Assembly: GCF_905220365.1 (NCBI RefSeq)
Contig: NC_061143.1
Location: 12,512,977-12,576,976 of the forward strand
Direction: 5' to 3'
DNA: 64,000 nt
Source of the DNA: Vanessa cardui
Taxonomy: Eukaryota > Arthropoda > Insecta > Lepidoptera > Nymphalidae
Position 1 is the first letter of the stretch. The number at the start of each line of letters is the position of its first letter. The translations under genes and the position numbers were made by a program. Positions 25,685 to 37,145 of this stretch are shown one piece after another. Below the pieces are notes generated by a model that was not told the DNA's origin, did no database searches, and saw only the letters and a program-made list of their open reading frames with translations.

Positions 25685-27139
25685 ATGACGACCAGTGATT
25701 CAGACGTTCGGAATGATTTGGAATGTGAGATGCAGGAGTGTTCGGGGGAAGTTGAAGAGCTTTCGAATAACGAGATAAACGACAACAATATAAGACCAAA
25801 TAAAAGAACCAGGGTGACTAACAGAGAAGAAGTTTGGACCACGGTGCAAAGAAAAGGGAAAAGATTTGCTCGTGTTGGGGTGTTAAATGAGTTGGAGAGA
25901 ATACCAGAGGATATGATTGAAGTCTGCATTACATCCAATGAACCACTTCCAAAGCAATTTAAATTGGCCAAAACATTAAAATCAGAAAATATTCAAAATG
26001 TCGTTCGAGTTAAATATATTAATTCATTTAAAGTTTTGATTCAGTTTGACAAAGAAGACAGTGCAGAAGAATTAATAAGTAATAAATTTTTTAATGAAAA
26101 TGGATATAGAACCTATAAGACTATGGATATGGATCAGACATATGGTGTGATAAAAGATATAGATTTGGATCTTACGGATGAAGAAATTTTAGAAAGTTTA
26201 TATAGTGACATATTAATTTTAGGAGTGAAGCGGTTAAAACGAAGAAATGGTTTTAATGGAAGTTGGCAGGCAAGTGAAGCTATAAGAATCTGTTTTAAGG
26301 GCTCATCTTTACCGTCACAAATAAAGATATTTGATACTACAATAACAGTAACGCCGTATGTATTTCCTGTTACGCAGTGTTCACGTTGTTGGAGATATGG
26401 ACACTCAATAAAGATATGTCCATCACACAAAATTACTTGCCCAAAATGTGGTGATAACCATCAAAATTGTGAGCGTACTTCATTTGTTTGTAATAATTGT
26501 GGTGGCAATCACATGTCCATGGCAAGAATATGTCCTATTTACCTTAAAGAAAAGCGAATCCGAGAGCTTATGGCTGAGTTTGGTTGCACTTATAAAAAGG
26601 CACTAACAATATATGTTCCTCCGAGCCCTCCTCCACCGCTTCAAATTTCAAAGGAAACATTCCCAACTTCATACAAAGGTACTTATAAAGCCAAAGACTT
26701 TGGAAATAACTCGGAGACAACCTCTGTACATTTAACAAACACCTACGCTGAGGTAACTAAGGCCAAAACTAATGATAAAAGACTGTCGAAGAAGAAAGTT
26801 AGAAACAAGAGAACCATGAATCATGAAAAAGATAATAATTTGGAGGTAAATGGAACAATTAATTTGGAGATTATGGAAGAAAGTCATTCAGAATCAGAGT
26901 CATTAAGCAGTAAAGAGCAAGCGAAAGATCAGAGAGAAAACAAAAAGGAAGCAAAGACGGGATTTAATAAATGGAAATTAGTTTTTATAAAATTAAAGGA
27001 GAAAATATTGGAAAAAGACTTGACGTGGGAAGAAAAAATTAAAGATTGCTTTAATATCATATATAAGGAAGTTGTATTATTGATAGTGAAATTTATATCA
27101 GATTGGCCATGTGTAAAATTCTTAAGCCAATATGGATAA
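25685..27139 (+). CDS. LINE ORF1 (Gag-like nucleic-acid chaperone with zinc knuckles)
   Basis: A 484-residue protein. Acidic N-terminus (1-35), a basic segment (38-62), and a middle region about 75-225 that may hold an RRM-like fold, judged only from its place. Three zinc knuckles follow: CSRCWRYGHSIKIC (232-245, CX2CX4HX4C), CPKCGDNHQNC (252-262) and CNNCGGNHMSMARIC (269-283). A Pro-rich bit (about 305-312) and a long charged Lys/Glu/Ser-rich tail come next. In this family ORF1p binds the element RNA and forms the RNP that enters the nucleus. The ATG at 25685 is the first in a frame that spans the whole protein. The stop overlaps the ORF2 start by 8 bp, which suggests reinitiation or coupled translation of ORF2. 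Confidence 0.9.
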   Translation: MTTSDSDVRNDLECEMQECSGEVEELSNNEINDNNIRPNKRTRVTNREEVWTTVQRKGKRFARVGVLNELERIPEDMIEVCITSNEPLPKQFKLAKTLKSENIQNVVRVKYINSFKVLIQFDKEDSAEELISNKFFNENGYRTYKTMDMDQTYGVIKDIDLDLTDEEILESLYSDILILGVKRLKRRNGFNGSWQASEAIRICFKGSSLPSQIKIFDTTITVTPYVFPVTQCSRCWRYGHSIKICPSHKITCPKCGDNHQNCERTSFVCNNCGGNHMSMARICPIYLKEKRIRELMAEFGCTYKKALTIYVPPSPPPPLQISKETFPTSYKGTYKAKDFGNNSETTSVHLTNTYAEVTKAKTNDKRLSKKKVRNKRTMNHEKDNNLEVNGTINLEIMEESHSESESLSSKEQAKDQRENKKEAKTGFNKWKLVFIKLKEKILEKDLTWEEKIKDCFNIIYKEVVLLIVKFISDWPCVKFLSQYG

Positions 27140-30100
27140 TAGCAATAACTTACAATCAATAAATATACTCCAGTGGAACGCCCAAAGTCTACGACCAAAA
27201 CTGTCTGAATTTGAGTTACTGTTATATCAGGAAAAGATACACATTGCTATAATTAGTGAGACTTGGTTAGATCCGGACAGCAGTATTCATATTAGTGGAT
27301 ATAACATTTTTAGATCTGATCGGAGAGATGGATTTGGAGGAGTTGCTATTATTACACACCGATCTATACAAGCACAACAACAATACTTAAATATTTCGAA
27401 CACTGAAATAGAAAATGTACATGTAAAACTATATAATTGTGGTGATATTGAAAATATAGTTTCAGTATACTGTCCTCCAAATGTTAACACTTGCTTTCAA
27501 GATTGGAACGATGTTTTTTCGATGTTTGGGCACAAATCAATAATCGCAGGAGATTTTAATGGACACCATCCTAATTGGTCCACGAAGTCTGATTTACGTG
27601 GTTCCCAGATATTCGATGCAATTTTAGAATGTAATTGTATTACTCTAAATGATGGTACTGATACTCGTATAAAACTAGTTAATGGGGTGGTCCAGAGAAC
27701 GTCTCCTGATATATCGTTGGCATCTGAAGATCTTGCTATCAAACTAAGTTGGAAGGTTTTAAATGAAAGTCTGGGAAGTGACCACTTAATACTCAAAATT
27801 AAACTAGATACTAACATAATTCCCGCAATTAAAAAATATAGAAATTTCAAAAAGGCTAATTGGACATTATATAGGGAAATTATAGTACATTACTTAAATG
27901 AATACAGTCTTCCTAGTGACAATCAGCTTGCATATGAAGGGTTTATTAGCATTGTAAATCCTGCCGCAGAAGAAGCCATTCCTTACATTAAAATATCTGA
28001 AAACCCTTTAAAGAATAACCAGTTTAAACCAAAACCCTATTGGTCACAAAATATATCGTGGTCGGTGGCTAAAAGACGATTAGCTCTAGCAAATTTTAGA
28101 AAAAACCCTACTCCTAATAATCTCGATAGTTTACGAGAAAGGATCGGAATTTCACAAAAAGATATAAGACGTGGTAGGTTTACAACTTGGCAGGATTATT
28201 GTAATAAAGTGAATGAGAAAACCACCTATTGTGAAATGTGGTTCCGTATGAAGTGGATTAAAGGATACAAGTTGTTGAAATCGTGTATGGATCGCGAAAT
28301 ATCCGAATCTTTACTATGTAGTTTGGCACCAGATTATGTGAATCCAAACCAGCCAGTATTTAAGTCCGAGAACATAAGGCTGATATGCCCGGTTACGGTA
28401 CAGGAATTAAACAATTGTTTAAAACATTCAGACACGGCATCGGGAGAAGACAGTATAACCTATTCCATGATTGGTAATCTGCCGGAATCAGGAAAAAATC
28501 TACTTGTATCATTATACAATAGATTCTTGAGAGACGGTTTTGTACCAAATCAATGGAGGCAGGTTAAGATAGTTCCTATACCGAAACCGGGAACAAGTAA
28601 TAGATCAATATCCGGTTATAGACCCATTGCACTAATATCATGTATTTGTAAAACACTACATACTATCATTAACCGTAGATTAGACTGGTACCTTGAAAAG
28701 AATAATTATTTTTCAAATGACACTATAGGGTTTAGGAGATCACGTTCCTGTTATGATAATCTAGTACGATTAATAACACGAATTCAAACAGGCTTTACTA
28801 AAGGCATCTCGACAGTTGGATGCTTTATTGATGTAGATAACGCCTATAATAATATCAATATAGCAAGTTTATTAAATTCTGTCGATGATGCAGGTATAGG
28901 CGCTTTATTGTGTCGATACCTATGGGAATATCTGCATGAAAGGTTTTTGACTATTGAAATTAGCAACAATCAAAAAGTATCTCGTGCTTCTGGAATGGGC
29001 TTACCCCAAGGTGACCCATTATCACCTTTATTATTTAATGTTGCTACCAGAAACATTTGTCGAGAAATTCAGAATGTATATATTTCCCAGTATGCAGACG
29101 ATTTTGTGATATACAGTTCAAATAAGGTAATAGGCTTGGCTGTTAATGATATTCAATGTGCATTAAATATTTTTTGTAATCTTATACAAGAGCTTGGGTT
29201 AAACATATCGCAAAGAAAAACCAAAATGTGTATTTTTAGTAGAGGCCAACGCAGAAGTAATACAGAATTTTCTTTAGTTAATAATAATATTAATATACAA
29301 CAAGTTGATAGTGTTAAATATTTGGGAATGTGGCTTGATAGGAGTTTAAAATGGGGAAGACACATTAATGAGATTAAAGACAAAACCCTTAAATTTTTAA
29401 ATCCTTTTAAAGTTTTGGCTGGTAGTCAGTGGGGGGTTCATCCGAATCACTTAAGGCGTCTGTATATATCGATTATACGTAGCCGATTAGATTATGGGAG
29501 CTTTTTGTACGACAATAGCATAAAAAGTCATCTAAGCAAATTAGACAAAGTGCAAAATCAGTCACTACGAATCATTGGCGGCTTTATTAGAACAACACCG
29601 ATACATGTTATGGAGAGTGAATTGAATATTCCACCTCTTCGAATTCGAAGGCAATATCTAGCTGGTAAATTTATATTAAAGTCAAAATCTTTCGAAGATA
29701 ACTTAACTGTAGATGTAATACATCTACAGTTAAGTTATTCATTGAATAATATTTGTGATAGTTCTTATTGGAGAAACAAAAAAATACCTTTGCTTATCAC
29801 AGTATATAGGTATTTAAATCAATATTCATTTAATGTGATTAAAAAATTACAAATTTATTCTCTTCAGACTTGGATCAGTAGCCTAGATATATCAAAAAAT
29901 ATAGTTTCTTTTGTTGAAGGTATTAACATGGCTAAATCATTATGTAATAGATTAGATATGCAAAATTGTTGTCGGCTTCTACTGGATAATAAATATAATT
30001 CTTTTTATAAATTATACACTGATGGGTCTAAAGACAGAACTGGTTCAGGTGCAGCAATATTTGACCCTCAAGCAGATATAACAATCAAGTTTAAAATTGA

Positions 30101-30836
30101 AGCAGATGTGTCTATATTGCACAGTGAGTTGATAGCAATCTCAGAAGCACTCTCTTATGTTTTATCTTGTACCGCAAATAAGTTTGTCATATTGTCGGAC
30201 TCAAAGAGTGCTCTTTTACACTTGGCTCGATTGACCTCGACTATTCGAGGACATTCGAAAGCCTATGATATTTTGGAGTCAATATATAATATTGAACGCA
30301 CGAATAAAATAATTGTTATCCAGTGGATGCCGTCACATATTGGAATCATGGGCAACGAGGAAGCAGATAAGGCAGCAAAACAGGCAGTATATGATGGAAT
30401 TCCTTATAATTGTACACCTTTATCTACTGAAATTTTAAAGAAAGTCAAACAAACATGTAAAAATAATTGGCAAGAGTACTTTGATGAAAGATCACGACAA
30501 AAAGGTATATGGTACAAAACTATAGTTTGTGAACTTCCTTCTTGTCCATGGTTCCGAAATTTAAAAATGTGTAGGAAAAATATTGTAAAATTTTTAAGAC
30601 TTCGTTCCGGTCACATACCATCAAATATGTTTAATTATATGATGGGCAAGTCAAACACAAACAAATGTTTACAATGTAATCGCATAGATGATGTTTATCA
30701 CCGGCTAATGGAATGTGTGCGGAACGAGCCGCTACGGCCGCGTTTATTAAAATCTTATAATGTGGGTATATGTAATAGTATACTTGCTGCACCGTCGACA
30801 AATGACGCTAAGAATTTACTAAAATTGTATACATAA
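27132..30836 (+). CDS. LINE ORF2: AP-type endonuclease, reverse transcriptase, RNase H
   Basis: A 1234-residue polyprotein. The N-terminal endonuclease/exonuclease/phosphatase domain (about 1-225) shows LQWNAQSL, ISETWL (Glu43), AGDFNGHHPNW and GSDHLIL. The RT domain (about 430-720) shows GYRPIALIS, FIDVDNAYN, GLPQGDPLSPLLF and the catalytic YADD at about 654-657. The RNase H domain (about 960-1090) shows YTDGS (Asp964), LHSELIAI, LSDSKSAL and MPSHIGIMGNEEAD, so all four acidic positions are in place. A terminal knuckle-like CLQCNRIDDVYH...C is present. Family role: nicks the target DNA and reverse transcribes the element RNA at the nick. A perfect 17-bp palindrome lies inside the coding sequence at 29700-29736. 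No stop or frameshift is seen, so the protein should be functional. Confidence 0.92.
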   Translation: MDNSNNLQSINILQWNAQSLRPKLSEFELLLYQEKIHIAIISETWLDPDSSIHISGYNIFRSDRRDGFGGVAIITHRSIQAQQQYLNISNTEIENVHVKLYNCGDIENIVSVYCPPNVNTCFQDWNDVFSMFGHKSIIAGDFNGHHPNWSTKSDLRGSQIFDAILECNCITLNDGTDTRIKLVNGVVQRTSPDISLASEDLAIKLSWKVLNESLGSDHLILKIKLDTNIIPAIKKYRNFKKANWTLYREIIVHYLNEYSLPSDNQLAYEGFISIVNPAAEEAIPYIKISENPLKNNQFKPKPYWSQNISWSVAKRRLALANFRKNPTPNNLDSLRERIGISQKDIRRGRFTTWQDYCNKVNEKTTYCEMWFRMKWIKGYKLLKSCMDREISESLLCSLAPDYVNPNQPVFKSENIRLICPVTVQELNNCLKHSDTASGEDSITYSMIGNLPESGKNLLVSLYNRFLRDGFVPNQWRQVKIVPIPKPGTSNRSISGYRPIALISCICKTLHTIINRRLDWYLEKNNYFSNDTIGFRRSRSCYDNLVRLITRIQTGFTKGISTVGCFIDVDNAYNNINIASLLNSVDDAGIGALLCRYLWEYLHERFLTIEISNNQKVSRASGMGLPQGDPLSPLLFNVATRNICREIQNVYISQYADDFVIYSSNKVIGLAVNDIQCALNIFCNLIQELGLNISQRKTKMCIFSRGQRRSNTEFSLVNNNINIQQVDSVKYLGMWLDRSLKWGRHINEIKDKTLKFLNPFKVLAGSQWGVHPNHLRRLYISIIRSRLDYGSFLYDNSIKSHLSKLDKVQNQSLRIIGGFIRTTPIHVMESELNIPPLRIRRQYLAGKFILKSKSFEDNLTVDVIHLQLSYSLNNICDSSYWRNKKIPLLITVYRYLNQYSFNVIKKLQIYSLQTWISSLDISKNIVSFVEGINMAKSLCNRLDMQNCCRLLLDNKYNSFYKLYTDGSKDRTGSGAAIFDPQADITIKFKIEADVSILHSELIAISEALSYVLSCTANKFVILSDSKSALLHLARLTSTIRGHSKAYDILESIYNIERTNKIIVIQWMPSHIGIMGNEEADKAAKQAVYDGIPYNCTPLSTEILKKVKQTCKNNWQEYFDERSRQKGIWYKTIVCELPSCPWFRNLKMCRKNIVKFLRLRSGHIPSNMFNYMMGKSNTNKCLQCNRIDDVYHRLMECVRNEPLRPRLLKSYNVGICNSILAAPSTNDAKNLLKLYT
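29700..29736. repeat. Perfect palindrome inside LINE ORF2 (17-bp arms)
   Basis: Arm 29700-29716 and its exact reverse complement 29720-29736 are separated by AAT. It lies in the ORF2 stretch between RT and RNase H and leaves the frame open. Confidence 0.95.
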
Positions 30837-31006
30837 ACGGAAGGTATGATTTTTAAATGTAATAATTAATATAATTAATATATTAGTTGTTTAGCATTGT
30901 AAGAAATAATGTAATTTTGCGTCTTTCCTGTACGGGGGTGACATAGTCAAATTTGTGACTAAACTCCCAGGTTAAATAAAAAGATTAAAAAAAAGAAACT
31001 TGCTAC

Positions 31007-31840
31007 ACAATACACGATTGAGATATCAAAAAGTTCCCTGAAAACTATAGAAATGTAACTTGTAATATGTTGTCGTATAATGTTGATTTGATTAAGTAAC
31101 TCTTGAACTTATCATATTCATTTTTATAACATAATACTTATGTTATATTTACTGACTTGCGTGGCTGAGTGATTGCGTAATTAAGGTTTTATTACAGGTC
31201 GTTTTGTAAGTACAGTCACATTTATGTAAAATATATTTATACATTATAAGGCTGAATGACAAAACAATAAAAAACTTTCTATTTATTAATATGTTTTCAT
31301 GGTCACTCGATCTCACTACAAACTGCGATTAAAAATAAAATTAACCACGAGCAAAGTGAGCTATAAACCCCCCAGGACTCACACTGCTAGGTTGACCTTG
31401 AAAATTTCATGACTGCTTAAATGACTTCATATCAACCGACACACAAATGGCATACGATACACAGAAACAAAATAAAAAAATAGCACAATTAACTTTCTTT
31501 GAATAAAGTAAAGACAAATTTTATGATATGTTTTGAATGAGCAGCTCTGCTTATCAAGCAAGCTTGGAGTGATTTATTGGCAAACAGTAGTTCTTCGTAT
31601 CATAATCGTAACTAATATTTCATTTTATTAATTAATTCAAATAAAATTAATCTAAACGATGAATTAGGTCGCTAGAAAATCGATAACCATTGAACATTTT
31701 ACTTTTCTTACGAGACTTTTTTACATATTTATATTTTTTTTTTCATCAATTTAAGCTTCGCATTAAATGTTCTTGAAAAGCCCTTTCGTCGATATTTATT
31801 GGTACATATTTTTAATCACGATTAATTTATAATTAATTCA
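31007..31840. other. Non-coding stretch between two LINEs
   Basis: AT-rich; nothing recognised on either strand. Confidence 0.5.
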
Positions 31841-33493
31841 CAGTATCTAAGGTGTAAAATAACATCTCATTTAAAATCATATACATTAGATGCAGCTAGA
31901 TTATTAAATAAACATGTTTCTAAATGCGTTATTGATTTTTCTTTTGAAACAGTTTCCGCAATAGATGTTATAAAAGTATTTAAAACACTCAATATTAAAA
32001 AAACTAACGACGTATGGGGCATTTCGGTAAAATTCATAAATAACATCATACACGATATTGCTCCGTATATAGCAGTAATTTTTAACAAGAGTTTGGACAC
32101 GGGTTCATTTCCTGACCTGTTAAAATGTAGTAAAGTCTTACCACTTTTTAAGAATGGAAATAGGAGCGATCCCAGTAATTACAGGCCTATTTCAATACTC
32201 CCATCTTTAAGTAAAATTTTCGAAAAAAATATTTTAAATCAACTTCTTATCCATTTTGGTACAAATAAAATTTTTCATAGTGAGCAATTTGGTTTTACAA
32301 GAGGTCGATCAACAACTGATGCGGGAATTGCGCTTCTTAAGCATATTTACGATGCTTGGGAGAAATCACAGAATGCTATTGGAGTATTCTGTGATTTATC
32401 TAAAGGATTTGATTGTGTAGAACACGAGACGCTTCTTTATAAGCTCAAATATTACGGCGTTAAAGGTAGGGCTCTTGATCTCATTGCTTCATACTTAAGT
32501 CAAAGAATCCAGCAAGTTTTCATTAATGGAATAAAGTCTACTGGATCTACGCTAAAAATGGGTGTTCCACAAGGTTCAATTTTGGGTCCCTTTCTATTCA
32601 TAGTATATATAAATGACCTTCCTTTCTTTGTTAAAGGTATTTGTGATATAGTATTGTTTGCTGACGATACTTCACTGATTTTTAAGGTTGACAGAAAAAA
32701 AAAAATGACTATGACGATGTGAACGGTGCCTTATCACAGATACAAGATTGGTTTAATGTAAATAATTTGGTTTTGAATACTCAAAAAACAAAATGTGTAG
32801 TTTTTACCCTACCCAATGTTAGGAAGCAAAATTATAATATATCTTTAAGCGGTGGCCCGCTTGATGTAGCCGAAACTACCGTGTTCTTGGGAATAGAATT
32901 GGATTCCAGACTTCAGTGGAGTCCCCATTTGTCGTCCCTAACAGGGAGACTAAGCTCCGCAGCATACGCGGTTAGAAAAGTTAGACAACTAACTGATATT
33001 GATACCGCTCGTTTAGTTTATTTTGGTTATTTTCACAGTATTATGTCATATGGCATATTACTTTGGGATAACGCTGCAGACATTGAATCTGTCTTTATTT
33101 TACAAAAGAGAGCAATTCGGTTTATTTATAATCTTGGAGCTAGAGACTCTCTTCGGGATGTTTTTAACAGAGTAGGAATACTCACTGTTGCGTCGCAATA
33201 CATTTACAACAATATCATGTATATTCACAGTAACATTGATAACTTTGATAAAATCAGTGATAATCATTGTATATGCTACTAGAAGTAAGGATAAGCTTAT
33301 AACGCCAAGTTTCCGACTCCGCAAAGTCAATAAATCTTTCTTGGGGCAAGGTATCCATTTCTATAATAAAATTCCACAGACATTTTTAACTTTGCCGTCT
33401 GGTAAATTCAAATCGTTTATAAAAAATACATTGGTGAAAAAGGCGTATTATTCGATACAAGATTTTGTAGATGATAAAAAAGTGTGGAATTAA
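31841..33493 (+). pseudogene. LINE reverse transcriptase with two frameshifts
   Basis: The frame reads from about 31841 through NNIIHDIAPYIAV, NYRPISILP, FCDLSKGFD, GVPQGSILGPFLF and FADD (catalytic), then breaks at an A-run at 32694-32706. The copy at 54085-55350 has KKTDYDDVNGAL across this point, so one A is extra here. The second frame (32719-33275) covers the thumb and C-terminal region. It shifts again at about 33275 (a stop after HCICY), and the third frame runs to the stop at 33493 (RKVNKSFLGQGIHFYN). The catalytic RT residues are kept, but the frame is broken twice and the endonuclease is gone, so the copy is dead. Confidence 0.85.
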
Positions 33494-33736
33494 TACCTGT
33501 TGACTTCCAGGCAGGATATATTAATTTAATAATTGTATTAACTTAAAAATTAACTAACATGACTGTATTTTTTTAAATGTTGTAAAAGAGTAACTACTGA
33601 TTTTCTTGCCGGTTCTTCTCGGTAGAATCTACTTTCCGAACCGGTGGTAGCTTCACTTAATTGTTAAATGACGATTCAAAAGTGCTTATAAAAGCCCACT
33701 TGAATAAAGTATACTTTGATTTTGATTTTGATTTTG
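31841..33736 (+). mobile_element. 5'-truncated CR1/jockey-type LINE, nearly intact RT
   Basis: The coding part starts about 31841 in the region just upstream of the RT, without the endonuclease. The 3' UTR is 33494-33736 and ends GAATAAAG followed by a TTTTGAT-repeat tail (33715-33736). Relatives in the window lie at 54085-55350 (minus), 16727-17800, 19561-19815 and 10631-11090. The copy at 54085-55350 is close enough to show which base insertions broke this one. Confidence 0.88.
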
Positions 33737-34771
33737 TGTATAAATCTTACTCGGTATACAAAAGTGTTTTTGTAACATTAACAAACTCTCCAGATTTTTG
33801 CAAGATATCTGGGTCTCTACTATACTTTTATTATATTGTACTCGTTTTCTTCACATACTAATGCAAGCACTAATCACGCTAAGGCGGTCGAAATTTTTTC
33901 GACAATATGACCGACATCCAATATCCTTAACCATAGCATTGATTGCAAGGAGACCTTTAATTGTAAAACTCATTGTCATATTAGTAAAGTTGAGATTTAT
34001 CATTATTTTCTAAATATTTTGAGGTCGGCAACAATTTAGATTAGAGACAAAAAACAAAATATCCAATGGGGTCATTGACCCTTACTGAAACAGTTAACTT
34101 TTCTTTAAAACTAATCTTAACAAAAGAGATAAATTAAATTATATTATAGGTTTTTATCGCATCTTAAAACAGCCGTATAATCTGCTAGGTACGAAGGCGT
34201 CCCACAACTATCAGTCAAGACTTAAAAGTCTGTTAATTTCAACGCCAAGACTTGTCTAGCTTACTATTGTCATGCCCATAATAATCATTGTTGTGGATTT
34301 GGAAATCTTATATATTGCTAATTTATTTGTTTTTTATACAATAATAGCATGCCAAAATATTTACATAATTCTTACGGAAATATTTTTGTTCTATACATTA
34401 ATTATTGTTCCCACAATGTTATGGTAAACGCATAGCTTCGCTATACGGTTCTATGTTTAAAATTAAGTCTTTAATTAATTATTTTTTCCCTCAAACCACA
34501 GCTTGTTTTATAAATGCTTTTTTCCATAAAACTATGTATAATGTAACACGTCGCAAATTATATGGTCAGGTCGTTAATTATGATTCACGTTATTAATCGC
34601 TCCAGAAAGAGAATAAAATAAAAAGACTGAAATATGAACCATGTTGACAAAATATCTTATACATATATTAGATTTAATAAAATTTGTATAAGAGAATTTG
34701 GTCAAGTGGCAAAATAAAAATTCTGCAGGTCTCGGTTTCAGATGGAAGCTAAATAAGCTCCCGTAACTCAC

Positions 34772-34864
34772 GCCGAAGCTGAACTCACTCCGGTCGTCTC
34801 GAAGGATACCGCGATCATAATATTCTATCCCAAGTACTAAAGAACAGTTGTCGACACCATTCAT
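34772..34864 (-). CDS. Possible first coding exon of an unknown gene
   Basis: Thirty-one codons start at an ATG (34864-34862), have balanced amino-acid composition (starting MNGVDNCSLVLG, ending RSEFSFG) and end in phase 0 exactly at a consensus donor, GTGAGT (34771-34766). The frame is also open upstream, through a basic stretch. No downstream exon was found on the minus strand, and the family is not recognised. It could be a chance open frame. Confidence 0.22.
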
Positions 34865-35941
34865 GACGACATCATCATCGAAAGATTGCGACCGACGGCG
34901 CGGTGCGGGCGCCCTACGCGCCGCCCGCCACAATTATCTAAACTAGTGCCTCAGACCATTCTCTTAGGCAAGGTTGCAGAATTGCTTCTAATCTATCGTA
35001 CAGACGTTTATTTTTATATTTTACTGAAAGACAATATTGCTGAACGATAATAAGGGTCTTAAACCGCCGTACGTTTGTGGGTTGTAATTTAAACGGTCAG
35101 CTAAATCAAGCCGTTTTATTTATTTTCAAAATGTATTTTGTTAGCAAATAAAGTTAATTAAGCTGCTTCTAGTAAGCGGCAAAATTAATATAATTGATCA
35201 GCAAGTAATATTTTGTACGCCAAAATCATAATACTATTCCGTCAAATCACTTTTTTAATTTATTTTTCTTTTCTAATATTTGTAATACAATAATAACAAT
35301 AACACCAATTCATTACTTGAACAAAATTACTTCAAAGCGAAACCAACCGTCGATTACCGAATTATTTTATCTTAAGTTTTTTTTCATGTGGTAGATCTCC
35401 TCTGCGTACTGATTAGTCAATCTTGAGAATGTCTTATCGCGAGTGTGTGGTTGCAAAATTTCGGATGCGCAATCTCTAAAAAAGTATATTTGCCGACCAT
35501 TACAATGTGAGTGTATGGAAGCGGACTTCCACTTTTGAAATAATATTATATAAACAGACCTTTTGTTTTTACTTTACATGACTGCGTCGGGCATAATAAG
35601 CCGGAAACTGATATGTACTAGATAAACAGTCGCTTCGGGTGAGTCTTCGTCTCGTCGTCGTGTCGTCCGCGCAACCGTTACGTTTGCGAAAAAACTTTAA
35701 TTTATTTATAATTTAGTTTTATTAATTAGTTATGTTCTTTTCTGCATAACTATCAATTGATTAATAATTATTAATGGACTCTATTTTACTGTTGATATAA
35801 ATTGATGTTGATTGTTGACCTAAATATTTTATGACGTTTTACGCTACAAGCCTTTTACATAATAATAAACGTGTATTAGCTCTGAGGTCCTTTATATTTA
35901 TGTAATCATAGACAGAGCGTTCGTTCATTTGCTCGTTCTCT

Positions 35942-35990
35942 CCTTTGGATAAAACTATACATTATATAAATGTATAGTTTTATCCAAAGG
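35942..35990. repeat. Perfect palindrome (22-bp arms)
   Basis: Arm 35942-35963 is the exact reverse complement of 35969-35990, spacer ATATA. No relative is seen elsewhere in the window. Confidence 0.95.
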
Positions 35991-37019
35991 TTGTGTTATG
36001 CAATTAAACTCAGATTGCGCTAGCCTAATGACCTCCTCTAGCGTGCTGCGATCGAGTGAGGTGATCAAAAACTCATAATTTAATCAATAAATCATAATTT
36101 GGCAACGTGAATGTGTAGGGAACGCGCAACGTTAATTATTAAGTCAAATACTTGGAAACCGCATGTTTACGAGGTACTTTCTGACAATATTCATACTTTT
36201 ATAATTACTGCTCAAGTTAATACGAAATAATAAGTGTTTAAATTTATTTATTATGTCTTTCAAATTACATTCATAGACTTCATTACAATTTCCAAATTAT
36301 GTTTTATTCTTTTGGAACACGAAACATTTAAATACATAACGATAAATGTTAATGATCACTTTAATAACACACAAAACAGTTTACGTGAGGATAAATTTAT
36401 GAAATTATGTGCTGCAATAAACTTTTTTCAAAATCCATACATATTAGTGTTAACGTTAAAATAATTACAATTACGATAAAATTGTCATCAAATTATATTC
36501 ATGAATATAAAAATGATAAAAAATCAACTTATCAACTCTTACACAGTTCCATTTTTATGTCCGATATATTAGGATTTACAAATGGGCCAACTAATGGTAA
36601 GCGTTTCGATTTTGCTTAAGCTGCAAGCTTAGATTTTGTTACCGTGAGATATTTTACTAATCATTCGTGATATAGCCAATGCACCATGGGAACCTCAAAG
36701 TGGAACACAACACAAACACTTACTATAAGTTTATATTAAAAATTTAAATTTCTACCTTAACTTTATATTTTTTATATTGATTTATTTTAAAATCTAGCAT
36801 AATAGAAAATATTTTCAGTATTGTATTACAGGCATTTTGTCGAGAAGGAAACTGGGTGATACAATCGATTCGGTGATAGTCGATTTTGCAAATTAGTAGT
36901 AACTTAGTATACACACATATAGTAGACACAAGAATGTCATGAGACGTTTAGTTTATTTTATTTTTTATTAAATATCTAATCACAACCAAAACAGTATTTA
37001 GGCTGTATGATGTAAGTAG

Positions 37020-37145
37020 CGACGGCGTCACGCGTACAAAGTATGAGAGCTTACGACGCGGGGTTGGCGGTGTCGAGGCCGCGGGGTGAAGGCCCCGCCC
37101 GAGCGCGCGCTGCTGAAACACGCGCTCGCCCGCAGGCGGCACGCA
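37020..37145. promoter_or_regulatory. CpG-rich patch
   Basis: GC-rich run (GACGGCGTCACGCG, then GCGCGCGCTGC) in AT-rich DNA. No coding character was found. Confidence 0.2.

Larger units (their letters stand above)
25544..31006 (+). mobile_element. Full-length I-type non-LTR retrotransposon
   Basis: Both ORFs are complete and open: Gag-like ORF1 and ORF2 with endonuclease, RT and RNase H. A candidate target duplication flanks the unit: GAAACTTACTAC at 25544-25555 and GAAACTTGCTAC at 30995-31006 (11 of 12 match). This sets the element at 25556-30994, 5439 bp. The 5' UTR (25556-25684) is short and CpG-rich at its start, as expected for an internal promoter. The 3' end is GTTAAATAAAAAGATT plus a short A run. 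RNase H in ORF2 together with CCHC knuckles in ORF1 point to the I group (I/Nimb/Outcast/LOA side); the exact clade needs a tree. No break is seen, so the copy may be recent and possibly active. Confidence 0.88.

Noticed and set aside
35942..35990. microRNA precursor
   Set aside because: The arms are perfect and the loop is only 5 nt, too short for a usual microRNA hairpin. The same holds for the other short-loop palindromes; no known microRNA was recognised.
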